Both the position numbers and the translations under genes were made by a program. From Gammaproteobacteria bacterium (GTDB lineage: Bacteria; Pseudomonadota; Gammaproteobacteria; Chromatiales; Chromatiaceae), in the NCBI GenBank assembly GCA_030065815.1, contig JASJCU010000028.1, positions 1 to 47,159 on the forward strand: a DNA stretch of 47,159 bases, in the 5' to 3' direction. The notes below the pieces were generated by a model. The model was not told the origin of the DNA. It worked only from the letters and a program-made list of their open reading frames with translations, and did not search any database. Shown one piece after another: positions 17,992 to 26,049 of this stretch; position 1 is the stretch's first letter, and each line of letters opens with the position of its first letter.

Positions 17992-18737
17992 TGGGTGACA
18001 CGGACCGGTTCGGCATCATCGTCGTCGGCGACGAGATCCTCGGTGCGCGGCGTCGCGATCGCCACTTCGACGGCATCGGTGGGCTGCTGCGCGCGCGCGG
18101 CTTCGCGGTCGCGTGGTTGCGCGTCCTGCCCGACGACCCGGATTACCTGGTCAGCGAGCTCGCGCATACGATGGCCGAAGCGATCCCGGTGTTCTGCTGT
18201 GGCGGAATCGGCGCGACGCCCGACGACCATACCCGGCAGTGCGCCGCCAGCGCGGCCGGGGTGCCGTTGCAGCGGCATCCCGGCGCCGCCGTCGAGATCG
18301 AGGCGCGCTTCGGTGCCGAGGCCTATCCGCATCGCATCAAGATGGCGGAACTGCCGCGCGGCAGCGAGCTGATACCGAATCCCTACAATCGCATCCCCGG
18401 GTTCAGCATCCGCGGCCACTTCTTCCTGCCCGGCTTTCCCGACATGGCGCGGCCGATGGCGCAGTGGGTGCTGGATACGCACTTCGCCGGCGGTGCGGCG
18501 GCCGAACGCCAGGTCGCGGTGCGTGTCTACGGCGTGCCCGAGAGCCAGCTGATGGACCTGATGCAGGACCTCGTCGACGCCTTTCCCGCGGCAAGGCTGT
18601 ACAGCCTGCCGCGGCTCGGCGAGGATTACCAGATCGAGCTCGGCTTCCGCGGGCGCGGCGACCTCGCGGCGCCGCTGCAGGCATTGACCGACGGGCTGGA
18701 TGCGCGTCGCGTCCGCTATCAACGCCTCGAGGGCTGA
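17991..18737 (+). CDS. CinA/MoaB-type molybdopterin-binding-like protein
   Basis: 248 residues. The N-terminal 165 residues form a MoaB/MogA-like domain (FGIIVVGDEILGARRRDRHF, FCCGGIGATPDDHTRQC), as in the N-terminal part of CinA; the C-terminal 80 residues lack the CinA deamidase domain and show a small alpha/beta region (ERQVAVRVYGVPESQLMDLM). CinA relatives act on pyridine nucleotides; MoaB-like proteins bind molybdopterin. The function here is open. The ATG at 17991 shares one base with the stop of the TudS-like gene. Confidence 0.85.
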   Translation: MGDTDRFGIIVVGDEILGARRRDRHFDGIGGLLRARGFAVAWLRVLPDDPDYLVSELAHTMAEAIPVFCCGGIGATPDDHTRQCAASAAGVPLQRHPGAAVEIEARFGAEAYPHRIKMAELPRGSELIPNPYNRIPGFSIRGHFFLPGFPDMARPMAQWVLDTHFAGGAAAERQVAVRVYGVPESQLMDLMQDLVDAFPAARLYSLPRLGEDYQIELGFRGRGDLAAPLQALTDGLDARRVRYQRLEG

Positions 18738-18794
18738 ACGGCGCAGGGCGGCGGCGTCGACCACGAACGAGCTGTCGCAAGGGGGGGCAGATCC

Positions 18795-19334
18795 ATGCGC
18801 ACTGTCGGCAGACGCCCGCGCAACATCGCGCCGCGCAACCGCCTGACGGTCAGCGTCGTCGGGCCTGCTGTCGCGGCGTCGACGCCGGCCGCCCGACGCG
18901 TCGTGACGCAGCTGCGGCGGCGCTGCCCGGTCGTCGCGCATCGGTTGCGCAGCGGCACGCGGCCGGCATGCACGATCGTGCTGCGCGGCGGCTCCGGTCG
19001 TGATCGCGTGCGTGCTGCGCGCGCGCTCGCCGCGGCGCTGGCGAGACCCCTGTGGCGTGTCGACGGCTACATCGGCGAGACCGAGAAGCGCGTCGTGCGC
19101 CTGTTCGACCAGGCGGCGACGCAGCGCGCCGTGCTGTTCTTCGACGAGGCCGACGCGCTGTTCGGCAAGCGAAGCGTCGTCAAGGACAGTCACGACCGTT
19201 ACGCCAACCAGCAGGTGTCGTACCTGCTCGCCCGTGCCGCGACACACGGCGTCATCGTCGTCCTCGCGACCACGCCGACGGCCGATCCGGTCGCTGCGAT
19301 CGCGCGCCGGGCGGTGTTCGCCGATCTGTCGTGA
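18795..19334 (+). CDS. Small AAA-family protein with degenerate Walker A
   Basis: 179 residues. The Arg-rich N-terminal 55 residues match nothing I know. From residue 63 the AAA fold is recognisable, but the P-loop reads RGGSGRDRVRAA (64-75), so the GKT/S lysine is gone. GYIGETEKRVVRLFDQA (91-107) and Walker B with its extension, VLFFDEADALFGKRS (113-127) followed by DSHDRYANQQVSYLL, are well kept. Sensor 1 is ATT rather than ATN (158-160). It stops just after an arginine-finger-like ARRAVF, so the C-terminal lid is missing. ATP binding by this chain looks doubtful; it may be a partner or inhibitor of a full AAA protein, or a decaying gene. A run AAGGGGGGG precedes the start. Confidence 0.7.
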   Translation: MRTVGRRPRNIAPRNRLTVSVVGPAVAASTPAARRVVTQLRRRCPVVAHRLRSGTRPACTIVLRGGSGRDRVRAARALAAALARPLWRVDGYIGETEKRVVRLFDQAATQRAVLFFDEADALFGKRSVVKDSHDRYANQQVSYLLARAATHGVIVVLATTPTADPVAAIARRAVFADLS

Positions 19335-19782
19335 AGCGGCGTCGCCGCGTGACCTCGCGCGGCCCGGTGCCTGGCTGCAACGCGCAGGGACGATGATCGG
19401 GACGGCGCGCGCGGCGCGGCTGCCTTCTGCGATGTTGCGTCATGCCTGCGGCCCAGGGAACGCGTGCCGCCATGGACAGGCGGTTGGCGCGGCGCCGCGA
19501 CCGCGCGGGACGATGACAAGGTGTACTGTGCGGCGACAGCCCGACACCGGCCGTCGGATCCTCGCGCCGTCGTGCGGTCTGCGACCGCGGCGCTGTCGGC
19601 GCGATCGACACGCCATGCGCAATCTGTGAACGGCGTTCGCTGAATAATAGCGCGCTTCCCAAAGGACGCCCGCGGCTTCCCGAAGCCGTGCGCTGCGCTG
19701 ACATATACTTGCGTCAGGGATGGGCGGACCCACGGCCGCGCATCGCTGTGGCCGTAGGACCGTGGTTGCATGGGAAGGTGTG
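19335..19782. other. Intergenic region
   Basis: 448 bases with no supportable gene. It holds a 6-bp hairpin (CGGCTT at 19673-19678, AAGCCG at 19683-19688) and a -10-like TATACT at 19704-19709 without a convincing -35. The latter could be the promoter of the HExxH protein. Confidence 0.3.
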
Positions 19783-20373
19783 ATGTCGGTATCGGGGCAC
19801 AATCCGGCACTGCTCGGGCGATCGGCGATCCCACTGGTGGGCGCGTCGCGTGCCAGCCAGCGCCTGCAGCTCGACCCGGTGGAGCCGAGCGACCCGCTCA
19901 AGGATCCGACCTCGGCCGAATACCGCGCGCTGCAGGACCTCAAGCAACGTGACCGCGAGGTCCGTCAGCACGAGCAGGCGCACATCGCGGCCGGCGGCGC
20001 CCACGTCTCCGGTGGCGCGCACTACAGCTACGAGATCGGGCCGGACGGCCGTCGCTACGCGGTCGGCGGCGAGGTGTCCATCGACACGTCGGCGGTGCCC
20101 AACGATCCGGAGGCGACGATTCGCAAGATGCAGGCGGTGCGCAGCGCGGCAACGGCGCCGGCTGAGCCGTCGGCGCAGGACCGCGCGGTGGCGGCCGATG
20201 CCGCACGTGCCGAGGCGCGGGCACGCGCCGAATTGCGTGACCAGCAGAGCGCCGCGGACGACAGCGCCGCGGCGCCGCCAGGCGGGCGTGCGCAGACGGC
20301 GCTGAGCGCATACCGCGACGCCGCCGGCGAGGGTGCGGGGCAACGCGCCGCTGTCCTTGACCTGACTGCCTGA
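19783..20373 (+). CDS. Putative metalloprotease, SprA-related/CJM1_0395-like family
   Basis: 196 residues. ATG 19783 is chosen because GGGAAGG lies just before it. Residues 57-67 end in the zinc-protease-like motif HEQAH (His63, Glu64, His67) inside REVRQHEQAHIAAGGAHVSG, followed by YEIGPDGRRYAVGGEVSID, which is diagnostic of the SprA-related putative metalloprotease family. The last 80 residues are Ala/Arg/Asp-rich and low complexity. No signal peptide is visible, so it is probably cytoplasmic or exported by another route. Catalysis is inferred from the motif only. It is convergent with the DUF971 gene. Confidence 0.8.
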   Translation: MSVSGHNPALLGRSAIPLVGASRASQRLQLDPVEPSDPLKDPTSAEYRALQDLKQRDREVRQHEQAHIAAGGAHVSGGAHYSYEIGPDGRRYAVGGEVSIDTSAVPNDPEATIRKMQAVRSAATAPAEPSAQDRAVAADAARAEARARAELRDQQSAADDSAAAPPGGRAQTALSAYRDAAGEGAGQRAAVLDLTA

Positions 20374-20385
20374 TCAAATCGCCGG

Positions 20386-20763
20386 CTAGGACTGCCAGCT
20401 CGGCGCCTGGCGCTCGTGACCGGCCTCGGCGAGCTTCTGCAGGTATGCGTTCCAGTAGACGTCTTTCTTGCGGCCCAGGTCGTACAGATAACCCCAGTCG
20501 TAGAGGCCGGAGTTGTGGCCGTCGTCGAAGAAGATCTTGACCGCATAGGCACCGACCGGTTTGACCTCGGTGATGTTGACGTCCTGCTTGTCGACCTGCA
20601 GTTTCGCATACTGGCCCCAGTGGCCCCTGACCTCGGCGGACGGTGAGTAGACGCGCAGCAGCTCGCACGGCAGCTCGAAGCGCGCGCCGTCGTCGAACGC
20701 GATTTCCAGCGCGTGCGATTTCTGGTGCACGACGATGTCGGTGGGTTTCGGTGTGTCGCTCAT
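20386..20763 (-). CDS. DUF971 domain protein
   Basis: 125 residues. DUF971 is the N-terminal domain of gamma-butyrobetaine hydroxylase, found alone in many bacteria. Typical blocks are LEIAFDDGARFELPCELLRVYSPSAEV, then KPVGAYAVKIFFDDGHNSGLYDWGYLYDLG. Stand-alone members are often linked to Fe-S or Mrp/ApbC-type functions; here the function is unknown. It lies 12 bases downstream of an ICMT-like gene and hemH, forming the end of that minus-strand run. The C-terminus (ERQAPSWQS) faces the convergent HExxH gene. Confidence 0.92.
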   Translation of the reverse strand: MSDTPKPTDIVVHQKSHALEIAFDDGARFELPCELLRVYSPSAEVRGHWGQYAKLQVDKQDVNITEVKPVGAYAVKIFFDDGHNSGLYDWGYLYDLGRKKDVYWNAYLQKLAEAGHERQAPSWQS

Positions 20764-20775
20764 CGGCGTCCTTGT

Positions 20776-21222
20776 TCAGTAGATCTTCGGCAACAGCCGG
20801 TGGGTGCGCTTGACGTACTCGGAGTAATCGGCGAACGCCGTATGCAGGTGCCTCTCTTCACTGTGCATCTTGCCGAACAGCGCCGCGAACAGCATCGCCA
20901 GGCCGAGATAGTTCGGCCAGGCGTCGCGGTAGAGTGCGATCCCGAGCATGAACAGCAGCAGGCTGGTGTACATCGGGTGGCGGATCCAGCGATACGGGCC
21001 GGTCGTGACCAGGCACGCATCGGGGATCGGTTCCGGGTAGATGCCGAAGTTGCCGAGCTTGTTGTGCGCCAGCGTGTACAGGCCGACGACCGCGCCGAGC
21101 GCGCTGAGCGCCAGCCAGGGAAAGCGATCCGGCTCCTGGGTGACGAACGGCCACGCGACGACCACGATCGCCGAGAACTGCAGCGTGACCAGGACGTGGC
21201 TGAGCGTCGACTTCTGCGGCAC
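20776..21222 (-). CDS. ICMT/PEMT-type membrane methyltransferase
   Basis: 148 residues from a GTG start at 21222, ten bases after the hemH stop; an in-frame ATG at 21273 would overlap hemH and extend into unlikely sequence. Three or four membrane segments. The C-terminal half carries the isoprenylcysteine methyltransferase-like SAM site: VTTGPYRWIRHPMYTSLL, then EERHLHTAFADYSEYVKRTHRLLP. These bacterial proteins methylate lipids or other hydrophobic substrates; this one is unassigned. A second member of the same family lies at 22783. Confidence 0.85.
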   Translation of the reverse strand: MPQKSTLSHVLVTLQFSAIVVVAWPFVTQEPDRFPWLALSALGAVVGLYTLAHNKLGNFGIYPEPIPDACLVTTGPYRWIRHPMYTSLLLFMLGIALYRDAWPNYLGLAMLFAALFGKMHSEERHLHTAFADYSEYVKRTHRLLPKIY

Positions 21223-21232
21223 TGCCGTGTAC

Positions 21233-22312
21233 CTATTGCGCTGCACCGAGCGCCGCGGCGCGCCTGAGGACATCGGACGGTTCGTCCATCGGCGCGCCCC
21301 AGCCCTGGGTGTGCTGATCGACGAGACCGGCGAGCATGTCGATGTGCTCGGCACTGGCGTTGAGACAGGGTATGTACTCGAAGCGTTCGCCACCGGCCTC
21401 GAGGAAGATGTCGCGGTCTTCCATCGCGATCTCCTCGAGCGTCTCCAGGCAGTCCACCGAGAAACCCGGACACAGGACCTGCAGCGACTTCACGCCGCTC
21501 TGTGCGAGGCCCTCCAGCGTCTTGTCGGTATACGGTTGCAGCCACTGTTTCGGCCCGAGGCGCGACTGGAAACTGAGCAGCCAGCGCTCGTCGTCGAGGC
21601 CGAGCTGCTCGGCCAGCAGGCGCCCGGTCTTCTGGCATTCGCAGTAGTAGGGGTCGCCCTTGTGGAAGTACTCCTCGGGGATGCCGTGGAACGACAGCAG
21701 CAGCTTCTCGGCATCGCCGTATTCGTCGAGGTGGCGGCGCACGCTGGTGGCCAGCGCACCGATGTAGGCCGGCTCGTCGTGGTAGTGGTTGACGAAGCGC
21801 AGCTCGGGCAGCCAGCGCCAGCGGCGCAGCTCCGCGGTCACGGCGTCGAAGATCGATGCGGTCGTCGTTGCCGAGTACTGCGGGTACAGCGGTAGCACCA
21901 GGATGCGGCGTGCACCGGCGCCGCGCAGCTCGTCGAGCGCCGACGCGATCGATGGATTGCCATAGCGCATGCCCAGTGCCACCGGCACATCGCAGCCGAA
22001 GCGCCGGGCCAGCTCCTGGACCAGGGCGTCGCGCTGCTGCATCGAGATCGTCAGCAGCGGCGAACCCTGCTCGGTCCAGATCTTCTGGTAGGCCTTGGCC
22101 GAGCGCCCGGGGCGGGTGTTCAGGATCACGCCGTTGAGCACGAACCACCACGCCGGCCGCGGCACCTCGACGACCCGCGGGTCCCACAGGAACTCCTTCA
22201 GGTAGCGGCGCACCGAGGCACGGTCGGGGGCGTCCGGGGTACCGAGGTTGACCATCAGCACGCCCATCCGGGTGGGCTGGTCGTGGCGAAAGGTCTGCAG
22301 GTCTGCGTGCAT
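21233..22312 (-). CDS. hemH: Ferrochelatase
   Basis: Inserts Fe2+ into protoporphyrin IX, the last step of haem b synthesis, at the inner face of the membrane. 359 residues. The start MHADLQTFRHDQPTRMGVLMVNLGTP is typical. The catalytic His209 is in LLLSFHGIPEEYFHKGDPY and the acidic partner Glu290 in CPGFSVDCLETLEEI. Other blocks are RYGNPSIASALDEL and PLYPQYSATTTASIFD. A Cys pair at YYCECQK is present. It is followed directly by an ICMT-like gene and DUF971, probably one transcript. Confidence 0.97.
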   Translation of the reverse strand: MHADLQTFRHDQPTRMGVLMVNLGTPDAPDRASVRRYLKEFLWDPRVVEVPRPAWWFVLNGVILNTRPGRSAKAYQKIWTEQGSPLLTISMQQRDALVQELARRFGCDVPVALGMRYGNPSIASALDELRGAGARRILVLPLYPQYSATTTASIFDAVTAELRRWRWLPELRFVNHYHDEPAYIGALATSVRRHLDEYGDAEKLLLSFHGIPEEYFHKGDPYYCECQKTGRLLAEQLGLDDERWLLSFQSRLGPKQWLQPYTDKTLEGLAQSGVKSLQVLCPGFSVDCLETLEEIAMEDRDIFLEAGGERFEYIPCLNASAEHIDMLAGLVDQHTQGWGAPMDEPSDVLRRAAALGAAQ

Positions 22313-22383
22313 CGTCAGTGGTCTCGGGATTCTTGGTTGCTGATGCCGGGGTCATGTTACGGCCCGTGGGTGAACCGGTATTG

Positions 22384-22774
22384 TCACGGATTGGCGGGAA
22401 ATTTGGCAGTTCGGTCGGACATCTGGGCGACCGAATCGTACCAGCCATGCAGGTGGTCGAAGAGGGTCGCGAACCGCAGGCTCGCGATCGTCGAGCCGAA
22501 CACCGGGACCGGGATGCCGACGCGCATGCATGCCGGCGGCGATATCCGCGCATCGCGGATGCCGCATTCCTCGACCCCGGTGACGGCGATGGCGCTCGCG
22601 GTCGCGCCGATGTGCGTACGGTCGCCGCCGAGGCCGACGCCGATCGGCAGTGCCCACGACGATGCGTGATGTCCGCGCGCTGTGCACCGAGGCCGGCGAT
22701 GACCGGGATCGTCGTCAGCGTGGGCGGGCTGTTGTCGACGACGGCGCCCGGTGACAGGCGCGCGGTTGGATGAC
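22384..22774 (-). pseudogene. Probable frameshifted gene relic
   Basis: On the minus strand, from about 22774 to 22675, one frame reads TARLSPGAVVDNSPPTLTTI and onward. From about 22655 to the TGA at 22384-22386 the reading continues in another frame (SWALPIGVGLGGDRTHIG, then VGIPVPVFGSTIASLRFATL, ending AKFPANP). In both parts the third codon position is about 86-89% G/C by hand count, the pattern of real genes in this window, whereas the alternative frames are not. No start codon fits the second frame before its last 47 residues. I take it as a decayed gene; the family is unknown. Confidence 0.4.
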
Positions 22775-22782
22775 GGCGTCGG

Positions 22783-23562
22783 TCAGAATAGCCTGGGCCA
22801 GAGGAAGCCGGTGTTGCGGCGAAACTCGGCGTACTCGGGGACGGTCGCGAGGAACTTGCGCTCCTCGATCTTCGCGCGCACGGCCTGCAGCGCCACCGCG
22901 ACGACGAACAGGTACAGCGCCGCCGGGGTCGCGGCGAGGATCGCGACGCCGAAGATGTGGATGATCTCGCCGAAGTACAGCGGGTGGCGGATGCGCCGGT
23001 AGGGCCCGCTGGTGACCAGTTCGCGCACCGCGGTGCGCAGGCCGAACGATGCGCGCAGGTGGGCTATCGCCCAGATGCTGAACAGCGCACCGAACAGGCC
23101 GATCGCGAGGCCCGCCATGTTGATGTAGTACGGGAAATCCGGCGTCAGTCCGTGCATCGCGCGCAGAAAGCCCTCGGGATAGGCGGGCAGTATGGCGCGC
23201 ACGTCGGGCAGGAACATCAGCGCATAGCCGATTACCGGCACGAAGACCGTGACCAGCGGGAAGACGTTCTCCCAGAAGCCCCGCGGCCGCTCCTTGGCGC
23301 CCCGCCGCACCAGCAGGCTGTAGAACACCAGCGCGTCGAAGGCCAGCGCGACCGCGTAGTAGCCGAGATGCGAGAACTGCCCGGTCGCGTGGTAGGTCAG
23401 TGCGTCGCCGGCGGCGGCGCGCTGCTCGGCATCGGTCAGCACGTCGACCAGCGGTTCCGCCTCGATGATGTAACCGATCAGGTAGTAGGTCTTGACGCCT
23501 ACCACGAGGGCGAAGAACAACAGCGGCGCGATATCGACGCGCCATTCCTTTTGCATGGTCAT
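22783..23562 (-). CDS. ICMT-like integral membrane methyltransferase
   Basis: 259 residues. Hydrophobic segments at about 10-30, 65-85, 100-118, 145-165 and 205-225. The conserved C-terminal SAM-site region reads ELVTSGPYRRIRHPLYFGEI, then KIEERKFLATVPEYAEFRRNTGFLWPRLF. The N-terminal half, with a soluble loop between the first two segments, is not shared with the smaller relative at 20776. It starts 23 bases downstream of the unknown protein at 23586. The substrate is unknown. Confidence 0.85.
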   Translation of the reverse strand: MTMQKEWRVDIAPLLFFALVVGVKTYYLIGYIIEAEPLVDVLTDAEQRAAAGDALTYHATGQFSHLGYYAVALAFDALVFYSLLVRRGAKERPRGFWENVFPLVTVFVPVIGYALMFLPDVRAILPAYPEGFLRAMHGLTPDFPYYINMAGLAIGLFGALFSIWAIAHLRASFGLRTAVRELVTSGPYRRIRHPLYFGEIIHIFGVAILAATPAALYLFVVAVALQAVRAKIEERKFLATVPEYAEFRRNTGFLWPRLF

Positions 23563-23585
23563 CAGCTGGCCCCCGGCAGACCTCG

Positions 23586-24512
23586 TCAGCGACTGGCGCG
23601 GCGCAGTTTAGCCTCGACCCGGGCGGCCTCGATAGCGTCGCGGTCCAGCACACGCGGGATCAGCCGGTAACCGGCCGCGAGCTCGACGGCCTGGCGGCAG
23701 GCCGCGGCCTCCAGCCAGTGACGCTGCGCATCGTCGATGTGCTGCAGAGTCAGCAGACGCGGCGCCAGCCACGCGAGGTAGTCGTGTGCCAGCTCGGCCT
23801 CGTCGTCGCGGTGCCAGTCGGACTTCAGGCCGAGCGGTGGGAAGCGGGCGGCGTCGAGCGTCTGCGGGCCGGCCGGCGAGCCGACCCGCTCGCCGCTGCC
23901 GTCGCGCCGGCGGCGGAACCAGGCCTTGTGCTGGCCGAGCTGGCGCACCTGGCGTTCGAGCCGCTCGGCGTGCTGGCGTGGACCGAGCTCGCTGCGCATC
24001 GCGACGCCGCGACGGCTCAGCGACGGCGCCTCGAAGCTGTGGTCGGCGAGGCGCGTGGCGTGCCAGCGTCCGACGCGCATATCGCCGATGAGCGCGGGGT
24101 CCTCGGTGGTCGCGAGCAGTGCGACCGGGTCGCCCGCGTAGTCGGTGGACCAGCATTCGTGGACGTCGATCAGCGGAAACGGCAGCTCGGCGTCGAGTTG
24201 GCGCAGCGCGGCGATCAGCACGTCGGCGGCGTCGCGCATGCCGCCGATGTCCATGACCGGGTTGGCCGGCACCTTGCGCAGGCCGTCGTCGGCGTCCCAC
24301 AGGCCAAAGTTGAAGAATTGCTCGATCGGCGCGACGTGATTGAAGCTGTGCCAGGTATGGTCGGGGCGCTGCGTCAGCACCTGCACCTGCCAGACGCGGC
24401 CGTCCGGGCTGTAGGCGCGCCCGTTGTGCGTCTCGACGACCTGCAGCACGCCGTCGAACGGGTTGACCCGGCGCACGGCGTAGTGGCGCGGCGCATCCGC
24501 GGCGGCGTTCAC
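23586..24512 (-). CDS. Conserved protein of unknown function
   Basis: 308 residues from a GTG start at 24512 that overlaps the stop of the previous small gene (GTGA); the longer open frame upstream is antisense-like, Arg-rich sequence. Soluble, with no signal peptide. Features: RRVNPFDGVLQVVETHNGRA, an aromatic-rich part (TWHSFNHVAPIEQFFNFGLW), VHECWSTDY, and a basic C-terminal half with RQLGQHKAWFRRRRDGSGER. I do not recognise a domain. Coupled translation with the next two upstream genes suggests that the three products act together. Confidence 0.75.
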   Translation of the reverse strand: MNAAADAPRHYAVRRVNPFDGVLQVVETHNGRAYSPDGRVWQVQVLTQRPDHTWHSFNHVAPIEQFFNFGLWDADDGLRKVPANPVMDIGGMRDAADVLIAALRQLDAELPFPLIDVHECWSTDYAGDPVALLATTEDPALIGDMRVGRWHATRLADHSFEAPSLSRRGVAMRSELGPRQHAERLERQVRQLGQHKAWFRRRRDGSGERVGSPAGPQTLDAARFPPLGLKSDWHRDDEAELAHDYLAWLAPRLLTLQHIDDAQRHWLEAAACRQAVELAAGYRLIPRVLDRDAIEAARVEAKLRRASR

Positions 24513-24709
24513 GGCCGCGCCTGGTCCAGCCGCTGCCGCAGGGCCTCGATCAGCTGGTATGCGGGCTCCTGCAGTTCCGGATCGAGTGCGTCCATCAGGT
24601 ACTTGGCGTCGTCGAGCACGCGCTCGATCTCGTCGCGGCCCTGCAGGCGGTCGATGCGGCCGGCGAGTTGCGGCATCCACGCGACCGCGTCGATGCCGTC
24701 GGGCATCAT
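24509..24709 (-). CDS. Small conserved acidic protein of unknown function
   Basis: 66 residues (MMPDGIDAVAWMPQLAGRID at the start), probably all-helical, with DEIERVLDDAKYLMDALDPEL in the middle. It overlaps the methyltransferase stop by four bases (ATGA) and the following gene's GTG by four bases. The double overlap makes it a real gene despite its size. Function unknown; it may be an adaptor between its neighbours. Confidence 0.7.
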   Translation of the reverse strand: MMPDGIDAVAWMPQLAGRIDRLQGRDEIERVLDDAKYLMDALDPELQEPAYQLIEALRQRLDQARP

Positions 24710-25989
24710 CGGCAGGTACCCCAGACCGCGTAGACCGGGTCGCTGTCGGCATGACGATCGGCATACCTGTCGTCGGCCGGGCGCGGCAGGCCACGGATCG
24801 ACCAGGTCTCGAGCCCGTCGTACAGGCCATCGCGCAGGAAGTACTCGAGCACCAGGCCCGGGCGTTCGAACTCATGCATGCGCTCCCAGGCGCGGATGAC
24901 CTTGGGCGGGAACCAGCGGTTCGAGAACGTGATGATGAAACGGCCGCCCGGGCGCAGCATGCGGGCGACCTCGGCGAACACGTCGAACGGCTTGACCAGG
25001 TACTCGACGGACAGGCTGCAGATCACCGCGTCGAATTCGTCGTCGGCGTAGGGCAGCGCGGGCGCGAGGTTGAGGTCATGCACCTGGTGCGACGCGAACA
25101 GCGGGTTCGCCGCGAGTTCCTCGGCGTTCATGCCGAGGCCGATGACCTCGCCGAGGCCGTGATCGGCAGGCAGGTGCGACTGCCAGCTGGCCATCAGGTC
25201 GAGGACGCGACCGCCCGCGGGCAGCAGGCGGTGGTAGAGCTGAGCGATCTGTGCCGACGCGGTCCTGTCGACGTGCGAGACCGGGCGCGGCATCGCGTAG
25301 AAGCCCGCGTCCGGTTCGCCGGCGACGCGGGCGAACGGCAGGTCCTGCCAGAAGTCCGTCGGCTGGCCGCGCCAGCGCGCCTGCATGCCGGGGCCGTTTA
25401 GCGTGACCATCTCGGCGACGTCGTTGCAGCTGCCGCCGCGCTCCTCGCCGGCGGCCCAGATGTCGAGGATGCGCGCCTGCATCTCCAGCGGCCGGTCGGC
25501 CAACGGATTGTTGAGGTCGCAGGCGATCATGTCGTCGGAGGCCTGGCAGACCCGAAACGGCAGGATCTCCTCGGGAAAGATGCCCTTGGAGCCGCCGATG
25601 AAGGCGCGCGGGTAGAAGCGCCCGGCACGCGGTTCGATGTGGTCGTTGTTGCGCAGTTTGCGGTGGAACGCGCGCTGGCTGAGGTTGAAGCACAGGTCGG
25701 ACTGGTAGGGCACGATCAGCTCGCCGGGCGCATAGCTGTGGCCGGCGACGTGGTCGACCGGCTTGTCCATCAGGTCGGGTTCGAGCTCGAACGGCAGGAT
25801 GTCGCGCCACAGGTTGAGCTTGCGCGCGACCAGTTGGTCGGTATGCGTGGCGTGCTCGCTGCGCCAGGCGAGACTGAATGCCATCGCGCACATGGCGCGA
25901 GCGCTCGTCCGTTCCAGTGTCTGGGTATCGCCGTCGGCGCTGTCGTCGCCGAGTTCGAAACCAATAAAAGCCTCTGTTATGTCTTTCAC
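24706..25989 (-). CDS. FKBP-like segment fused to SAM-dependent methyltransferase
   Basis: 427 residues. The N-terminal half carries SYAPGELIVPYQSDL and CDLNNPLADRPLEMQARILD (157-176); the latter resembles the DxNHPLAGxxLxFxVxV strand block of SlyD/FKBP-type prolyl isomerases. The C-terminal half (about 245-390) is a class I methyltransferase: post-I acidic region, PYADDEFDAVICSLSVEYLV, RMLRPGGRFIITFSNRWFP. Motif I is odd, VLDLMASWQSHLP (262-274), without the usual glycines, so SAM binding needs proof. It leads a translationally coupled three-gene unit with 24509 and 23586. Substrate unknown. Confidence 0.75.
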   Translation of the reverse strand: MKDITEAFIGFELGDDSADGDTQTLERTSARAMCAMAFSLAWRSEHATHTDQLVARKLNLWRDILPFELEPDLMDKPVDHVAGHSYAPGELIVPYQSDLCFNLSQRAFHRKLRNNDHIEPRAGRFYPRAFIGGSKGIFPEEILPFRVCQASDDMIACDLNNPLADRPLEMQARILDIWAAGEERGGSCNDVAEMVTLNGPGMQARWRGQPTDFWQDLPFARVAGEPDAGFYAMPRPVSHVDRTASAQIAQLYHRLLPAGGRVLDLMASWQSHLPADHGLGEVIGLGMNAEELAANPLFASHQVHDLNLAPALPYADDEFDAVICSLSVEYLVKPFDVFAEVARMLRPGGRFIITFSNRWFPPKVIRAWERMHEFERPGLVLEYFLRDGLYDGLETWSIRGLPRPADDRYADRHADSDPVYAVWGTCR

Positions 25990-26049
25990 CTGCTCCGGGC
26001 TCCTTTGGTGCGATCCGCGGAAGTGTGCAGCGGGGACGGCGAAAATTAC

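Noticed and set aside
20760-22553. A 597-codon minus-strand open frame covering hemH and the relic region
   Set aside because: It is out of frame with ferrochelatase and the ICMT-like gene, both of which have complete motifs in other frames.
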